Assembly (NCBI GenBank): GCA_010015805.1
Contig: ML978136.1
Span: 124,001 to 188,000 of the forward strand
Source: Rhizodiscina lignyota
Taxonomy: Eukaryota > Ascomycota > Dothideomycetes > Aulographales > Rhizodiscinaceae
Direction: 5' to 3'
DNA: 64,000 bases
This document shows positions 57,983 to 64,000 of this stretch, piece after piece (within the stretch, counting starts at the first letter, position 1; every line of letters begins with the position of its first letter). The notes under the pieces were generated by a model, which saw nothing but the letters and a program-made list of their open reading frames with translations, did not search any database and was not told where the DNA came from. The position numbers and the translations under genes were made by a program.

Positions 57983-59862
57983 CTATGATGAGCCTGCCGC
58001 GTGTCCTGTTGGGCCCTGCGTCGTATAGTCTACAGTCACGAAAGCTCGGTCAACATCCTTCAGGCCTTCGTAGCAGTATTGCAGCGTCTCTGCAATGTCA
58101 TGCGCTGATATCAATGATGTATCTGACGGTAGCAGGATATCGACCTCTACCCAGATGCCATCACCGCAGTGATATGCTACCTAGAGAACGTTAGCGGGTG
58201 GCTTGGATGTCTGGTTATGGGACGACCTACTATGTTCTTGAAACCATCTACTACAGGAGAAAAGCGATATGCGAGGAATAGTAATTTCTCATGCAAGCGA
58301 TCATCCACTGCTGATCCACTCAGGCGCGTCACGTTTTGAAAGCACGTCTCCGACCAGTCGTAGATGATGAAGAGCGAAAGTATCGCGGCGCCGACCGGAT
58401 CCAGCCACCAAGTGTCTACTAGCGAGCCAATCAAGGGGAACAGTAATGATAGTGTATTGAAATAGACGTCGGTCTTGCAATCTTCAAGAGACAGTTAGCT
58501 ACCGCTATGAGATGAGAGTCAATGGCACTTACCCTGAACTAATGCTTGCACTTGAGTCGTCTTGATCCGTAGACATCCCAATCCGATCAATCCTTTAACA
58601 CCAATCGTGGCCGCCATAGCAAATATGGCAACATTTGGTAGCTTCGTCGTCGAATGGTCGCCCGCTGGTAAGAGTTTTTGAAAAGACTCTTGCAAAACCT
58701 GAATGAAGCTTATGACCATGATAATGCTGAACACCAGTATGCCCAGTGGTTCCAAGCGCCGCCGCCCGACAGGAAATTTCCGTTTCAGACTTTTTGCTCT
58801 CCATGACACCAGTTTGTTCGTTGTCCATACGATGATCGTACAGAGCAGATCGAGGGCAGAGTCGACTAAGGATGCGATGAGTGAGAGGGATGTGGAAAAG
58901 AAGACGGCTCCGATTTTCGCAGCGAGGAGAAGGATGTTTGCGATGACGTTGATCTTGTTATCACGACTCAGCTGCAGTCTCACAGCGAAATGACCGTTAA
59001 GGACGACTCACATTGATGGCCAACCGTGCCTTTCTATCGTCTTTCTTCCGCTGATCTCGTTCCTCCTTTGGGAGAAGTGCCTCAACGTCTTCGTGCACTT
59101 CTTGGAGTGTTCCCTCGCGCTCTGGTATACCATCTTGGTCTCGGTCAGGGTCGAAGCTCTCGAAGACATCGTCAGCAATAGCTGTCACGACCGCGTCGAC
59201 CTCCAACCAATCGTTCAATCGCTCGTTCTGCGTTTTGTAGAACTTTCTAAGTCCTTTGTTCGGGATCTGCTTGATCTGTTGCCCTTGTCAGCATCTCGTG
59301 ATCACACTCACACGAGGAAGGCTGAGAAGGCGTACCTCGTCGTCGCTCTTTCGAAATTTCTCCCATTCATTTCTGTCTACGCCTTGGAGTAGCTTGTTCT
59401 TGAGCTGATCTCTTCTTTCGTCCTCTACTGCAAGATCAACAGCATCACGAAATTTGAATATCCGTGGCCGGGGTCTACCAAACTCGATGTCGTTTTGACC
59501 GAGCTTCTTGTCGTCGCCGTTGGCATGGCCGTTGGCAGTGCCATTGCCTAAGTCGTCGGTGAAACCGCTGGTTCCAAAGCCGGATGTCTGCTGGCGTTTC
59601 CCGACCATCTGCGCAACTGAATTGACTCTGTCTCTACGACTGCGGGAGTCGCGTGAGATATAAGTGTGAGACAGCACATCGCGAATGCTTGTTGAAGTGA
59701 CGTTTGTGACGTCGATGCTTCCCAAGACAAGTTAGATCACCCCTGTCGCCCGAGTCGCCGCTACCCGCAAGCTTGTTTTCGGTATTGGCAGGGGCACATC
59801 CCGATCCTGTTCCTAGCTTCCCCATCCCATTCTAACTTCCGCATCTTCATCGCCATATCCAT
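57983..59862 (-). CDS. cation diffusion facilitator, DxxxD (Mn-type) group
   Basis: Divalent metal/proton antiporter of the CDF family. Minus-strand exons are 59717-59336, 59275-59012, 58953-58533, 58481-58231 and 58180-57983, with a probable first exon 59862-59765. The model gives 537 residues. Introns of 60, 58, 51 and 50 nt keep phase, and two of them end in AAG. Helix 2 has SLVDSALDLL and helix 5 DCKTDVYFN. This DxxxD pair is the metal site of the Mn-CDF subgroup (plant MTP8-11 type). Also conserved are KFPVGRRRLEPLGILVFS, GSAVDDRL and the cytosolic HDIAETLQYC domain. An EF-hand-like acidic stretch (FDPDRDQDGIPE) lies in the N-terminal domain. The target membrane is not visible. The first exon is uncertain: its donor GTAGCG is weak, and ATG 59605 is a fallback start. 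Confidence 0.87.
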
Positions 59863-60578
59863 TTTCAGAGGTCCAAGGAATCGCTAGAGCGTCAAGTATC
59901 ACTCCTTGGCAAGTCTAAAGGCTCCCGAAAGCTTGATTCCGAGCATCAGACCGCGAGCGGCAGGTCGGCCACGAAGGCGGGTCTCGAAATCGAGAGCTGA
60001 AAATCCAACAGGAGAGTGTTCTTCCTCGCTACATTCTCTGCATCAATCCTCATGTTGTTGACCCCTCACTTTGATTGGTCATCTCAGTTCATTCCATCAT
60101 TTCTGTGGCGTTTTAATTTCACGGTCGAAAGCTTTGTTGGAGTTCGAGCATTGGATAAGGGTGGACATCGGTTCAGCTTTCAGCTGCTGCAAGGCTGAAG
60201 ATCCGCACTACCGACGGACCAGCAAACCGCCGTATTACCCATGCAGATGGAATGCATGTCACTCCGCCTCAAACGGTACTTTTGAGATTTTACTACAACT
60301 GTATGGTTGCAAGCATAAGCGAAGCCAGCTCCCTATTGCCTAGATAGTTCGGTTCACATCTGAGTATGTACCTTTAACTGGGAACCGCGCGTTCTTCAAT
60401 GGCTGTTCTACATAGCCGGAAAATCCTTCAAGACGGTTCACCGGAGGAATCCTATCTAACAAGGAGATGAAGTTCAGCCCATATGAGTACCGGCATGTTG
60501 TATGTAGATGAGTGACTTTCAGGTGTTTTCGTTGCTCGCCTAGATTTTTCGTTATTTCTTCAGTCATTCGTTTTCAAG
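59863..60578. other. divergent intergenic region
   Basis: 716 bp between the CDF transporter start and the secreted repeat protein. No gene or repeat was recognised. T-rich tracts lie near 60545-60575, just before the start at 60579. Confidence 0.45.
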
Positions 60579-63500
60579 ATGTCGACGTTTACGAATTTTG
60601 CCTTTTTCTTGTTTCTAGTAATTGAGATATCTGTTTGTAAGTCTCAGTGACAGACGTCCAGAACGAAGGAGAGACTGATTTCAACCAACAGCACTCAATA
60701 CCACCACCGTCCTTCACAATGTCACTTTCTCTGTCCCTGCCTTATCCTCAACTTCCAGCAGCACGAACGGTGTTGGAGACTTCATCGCTTCTGGTCTTGG
60801 GATGCAGGATTCTGACGGCATCGACACGACGGCCAGCAGCACAAAGAGCGCGAGCACTTTTAGCATCTTGACTAGTAGCAGCACATCCAACCGAAAGATA
60901 ACGAGCAACAATCCAACAGGCAGTACAAACCTAACCAGCAGTAGCAGTAACATAACGAGTAGTAGCAGCAGAGGATTAAATTCGTTGTCGAACGCCACTA
61001 TTGCCCGCCCAGGAGCCCTAAGTACTGGAACAAGCGGAAATCTCACAATAGCGCCGTCTGCTGCTAGCTGCGTAGCTGCATTGTTGTCGTACTCTAGTGT
61101 TTGGGAATCGTGGAATGCCGCCTCCGACAATGTCGTGCCAATCACTATACCTCCCACGACTTCGCCATTCCTCATCACTAGTACTTCGGTCAGTCAGACA
61201 GCGTATATCACATTGTGCGATCATTTGCCACGTGGACTTGGAACGCCGATTTCGCTCGAGACTACCTCAACCTCGCTCGTTATTGTCAACACTCCATACG
61301 TTTGGGAATCGAAAGTCCCTCTTCCGGCTACTTTTCCTAACTGCACTATTGATCCGTCTGATTGTGCTATTCTCCAGAGTTCCTGGACCAGCAAAATGGC
61401 GGCTTCGCCATCGATTACGAACACTCCACTCTATTGGACTGCATCACCAAATTGTACGACAACATACTCATCAAGTGCTCTGACCTGCAACCCTACAGAG
61501 TGTATCATAGCGGGCCAACGCCACCCCAATCCAGGCCAGACCGTTAGTAGATTATCTTCTGACATACTATTTTAGCACGCTGATATCTCCTAAGACTGCG
61601 GGTGTACGTCTGATCTACTGGCCCGTCACACGTGTTGGCAATCTTTGTAATGGTACGACGACTATTACAGGTACTCAAACTGGGAACGGACCAAATACGT
61701 ACGCGAATCCGGCTGTTGTCGGAAATCTCACCATTACGTCGCCTACTGTGGCCATCTCGTTTGGCAAATTGGTGAGTTTCTCGTACAAGTGGCGTAAAGC
61801 TCTTGGCAGAACAGTGTTAATTACATTCAGAGCCGCTTAGATGGCTGTGGTCCCACGCTCACCAACCACATCGTCCTGATGGACTCGAATCGTGTTTCGT
61901 CCCAGCGCGGTGCCCGTGCCGTACAGGTCTTGCTTCCCTTTGATTATGCAGATCTAAACATCAAATGTGTGTCCTCGGCAAATGTCACTGGCTGCTATAC
62001 TGATGTGCCATCCGCCGCATACTTCGGTCAGCCATCATGTGGTATCTTCGAAGAACAAACCGGTCCAAATGCATGGTGTCCACAGACAATCTACAACAAC
62101 TACGCTCCACAGCTCAATGTGCCACCTCAATTGAGTAATGCGGAGCCTAGCTGGGGCACGAGTTGTATGATTGATGACCTTGGCGTTTGGGATCCCCCAC
62201 TGGCATTGCAATCGGATGGGGTATTGGACGCACCTAAGCCGACACCTGCAGAGACGACGACAAAACACGACAGTCCAACGCCACAGCCACAGGGTAAGCC
62301 AACGTCTACTCCATCGAAGACTCACAGTTCAGACGGAGGAAGTGATCCGAGAACGACGTCAGCTGGCGATGGAGGTTTACCTGGGGCGATAGCAAGCATA
62401 TTGGATCAATCAAAGAGCAAGGAAGCTGCCCCAGCAGATCCATCAACCGGTTCATCAGGGCAAGGTTCTGGAGTAAGTGGCTCGGAGTCCAACAGTGGAG
62501 GCAAGAATTCAGTGTCCAGCTCGGGCAGTGACTCGGAGTCTAATCCACAAGGTTCGAGCTCAGGATCTGACCCTTCATCATCGGAGTCTCATCACGACTC
62601 TAGCTCTGGGTCGAATGAAAGCTCGCCAGGCCCGAGTTTGAAATCAGAGCCGAACAGTGGTTCCAACAGTGGCTCGAACGGAGGGCCTCACACGGGGTCC
62701 AACTCGAATTCAGGCTCCGGTCCTAGCTCTAGCCAAGAATCTGGATCATCTGGTTCTCACCCTGAATCAGGAGAATCTGACTCGAACTCAGGCGAAAACA
62801 ACGCAGAATCCAACGTAAATGCTGACGGGACTGGCTCGGATTCGAAATCTGGTTCCAACAGACAGAAGCAAAGTAGCTCAGACACAGGCTCAATCTCAAA
62901 CGATGTACCGAACGGTGGATCTGACTCTGGAAATGGCGCGACAGAGATCGCTTCGAACGGCCCCAAAACCGTCGGTGTGGTAGGCGGACAATCAGTTGCG
63001 CCTGATCCCGTTAATTCCAACAATGCTATCATCGGTAGCCAAACTTTCCATCCTGGTGAACAAACCACTATCAACAGTGTACCTGTATCTGTTGGCAGCG
63101 GTGGAAAGGTTATTGTGGGAGGATCCTCAACAATTGTGCCTGCAGCCGCTGGTGATCCGACACCAAAGGCAATTGCAAAAGTCGGTGGTGTTTCCGTTTT
63201 GGCTGATCCAGGCACTACAGACGCCATCATTGTAGCAGGACACATGGTATCAGATGGCCAAGCCACTGTTATTGACAACACTCCTGTTGCAGTTTCAAGC
63301 GGACACGTTGTCATCGGAGGAAGCGGAAACGCTCCTGCTTCTACCGTCGCTATTCCAACTTCAATGCCAACACACCTTGGATCTGGCTCATACGTACCAG
63401 GCAATCCTGTCGTTATAAACTCTGGACACGTCGTTGTTGCAGGGTCTACACTATCTGCTGGTCAACAAGCGACCATTGACGGTACTGTCGTTTCCGCTGG

Positions 63501-64000
63501 AAGTTCGCAGGTTGTCATCGGCTCCTCCATAATAACCCTACCTACATCGAGCCCAAATGTTGGTTATACCACGAACATAGGCGGCCAACGAATCATTCTG
63601 ACCTCCGGCCACATTATAGTCGCAGGTTCAACGCTCTCAATCGGCCAGGAAACCACCATTGACGGCATCGGTATCTCGGCCGGGTCTACTCAGGCGGTAA
63701 TTGGATCCTCCACAATTGCAGTTCCAACAGGCGCTGCAAGTGTTGGATACACTACTGACATCGGAGACCAAGAGATCGTCTTAAGCTCGGGTCACATTAT
63801 TGTTGGAGGTTCAACGCTTTCACCTGGCCAGAAATCTACCCTTGATGGTACCGTTGTATCAGCCGGGTCGACTGAGGCAGTAATTGGATCATCGACAATT
63901 GCCATTCCGACGTTGGGACCGACGGATTCTGTGTATAGCACTGACATCGACGGCAAACCGATCATCGTTAAATCCGGCCATGTTATGGTTGGCGGCTCGA
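60579..64000 (+). CDS. large secreted repeat protein, adhesin-like (3' end outside window)
   Basis: Exons 60579-60636, 60692-61542, 61595-61771 and 61831 onward are open to the window edge, giving at least 1085 residues. The first exon encodes a signal peptide (MSTFTNFAFFLFLVIEISV). The segment after it is Ser/Thr/Asn-rich. Next comes a Cys-containing domain with a YWPVTR strand and a late WGTSC motif, resembling surface proteins found across Dothideomycetes. A Ser/Gly/Asn-rich spacer (about 62450-62950) follows, and then tandem beta-rich modules from about 63025 onward. Intron 2 was set with an AAG acceptor because the nearer TAG breaks the frame, and this is the least certain junction. Secretion, N-glycosylation sites and repeats suggest a cell-wall or adhesion protein. 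A GPI signal, if any, lies outside the window. Confidence 0.8.
63421..64000 (+). repeat. tandem 61-62-residue protein repeats
   Basis: In-frame repeats begin at 63421, 63604, 63787 and 63973, spaced 183, 183 and 186 bp (61, 61 and 62 residues). Each contains SGH[VI][VI]VxGSTLSxGQ, a [TI]DGxxxSAGS turn, VIGSS[TI]I and a linker with YTTxIGxQ. Weaker related units lie upstream from about 63025 (IGSQTFHPGEQTTIN and VVIGGSG). The alternating hydrophobic strand/turn pattern suggests a beta-solenoid or beta-roll stalk. The fourth copy is cut by the window end. Confidence 0.85.

Noticed and set aside
1-64000. tRNA genes, rRNA, transposons or CRISPR-like arrays
   Set aside because: Scanning by eye found no B-box in a tRNA context, no reverse transcriptase, integrase or transposase motifs, no terminal repeats and no spaced direct repeats other than the coding repeats at the right end.

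Overview
The window is eukaryotic nuclear DNA from a filamentous ascomycete (Pezizomycotina). A Dothideomycete is my best guess, from gene content only. The grounds are short introns of about 47-71 nt with GTRNGT donors and CTRAC-like branch sites, and clear fungal families: Opy2, Kap120, Prs5, Pex2, an ABCC transporter, a DxxxD-type CDF transporter and a Fungal_trans_2-like regulator. No transposon, rRNA, tRNA or CRISPR was recognised. Gene starts and splice sites were worked out by hand from reading frame and family conservation, without transcript data. Many genes have one to five introns, so single open frames do not give the true proteins.

Layout. 1-5.0 kb: gene-poor DNA, then a leader with two upstream ORFs. 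5.0-19.2 kb: five plus-strand genes, namely a DUF2457/extensin-like acidic protein, a single-pass membrane protein, PRS5, the HOG-pathway anchor OPY2 and an unrecognised protein. 19.9-27.7 kb: a small secreted cysteine protein, KAP120 (minus) diverging from PEX2 (plus), and a 6-phosphogluconate-dehydrogenase-like gene (minus). 28.3-39.98 kb: an ABCC transporter, a secreted alkaline phosphatase (minus, with an apparent 1-nt frameshift and a 22-nt microexon), a kelch protein and a DUF1365 protein. 40.2-49.3 kb: an acyl-CoA/4-coumarate-CoA ligase-like gene diverging from a PTS1-bearing enoyl-CoA hydratase, an MFS monocarboxylate-type transporter and, after a 2.7 kb gap, a Zn-cluster-less transcription factor. 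This could be a small acid-catabolism cluster. 51.1-64 kb: a 1511-residue conserved fungal protein, an SDR, a CDF metal transporter, and a large secreted repeat protein that runs off the right edge.

Functional links. PEX2 and the SRL-ending hydratase are both peroxisomal. Their promoters each carry a CCGAGG hexamer, the core bound by the fatty-acid regulators FarA/FarB in Aspergillus. OPY2 and the secreted or wall proteins belong to surface sensing and cell-wall biology. The most unusual observations are a 6PGDH-like enzyme lacking most phosphate-binding residues and the NADP-type arginine, frequent AAG splice acceptors (about 8 of 32 inferred introns), the alkaline phosphatase microexon and frameshift, and the 61-62-residue repeats of the terminal adhesin-like gene. 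I found no clear evidence of a wholly new multi-gene system.
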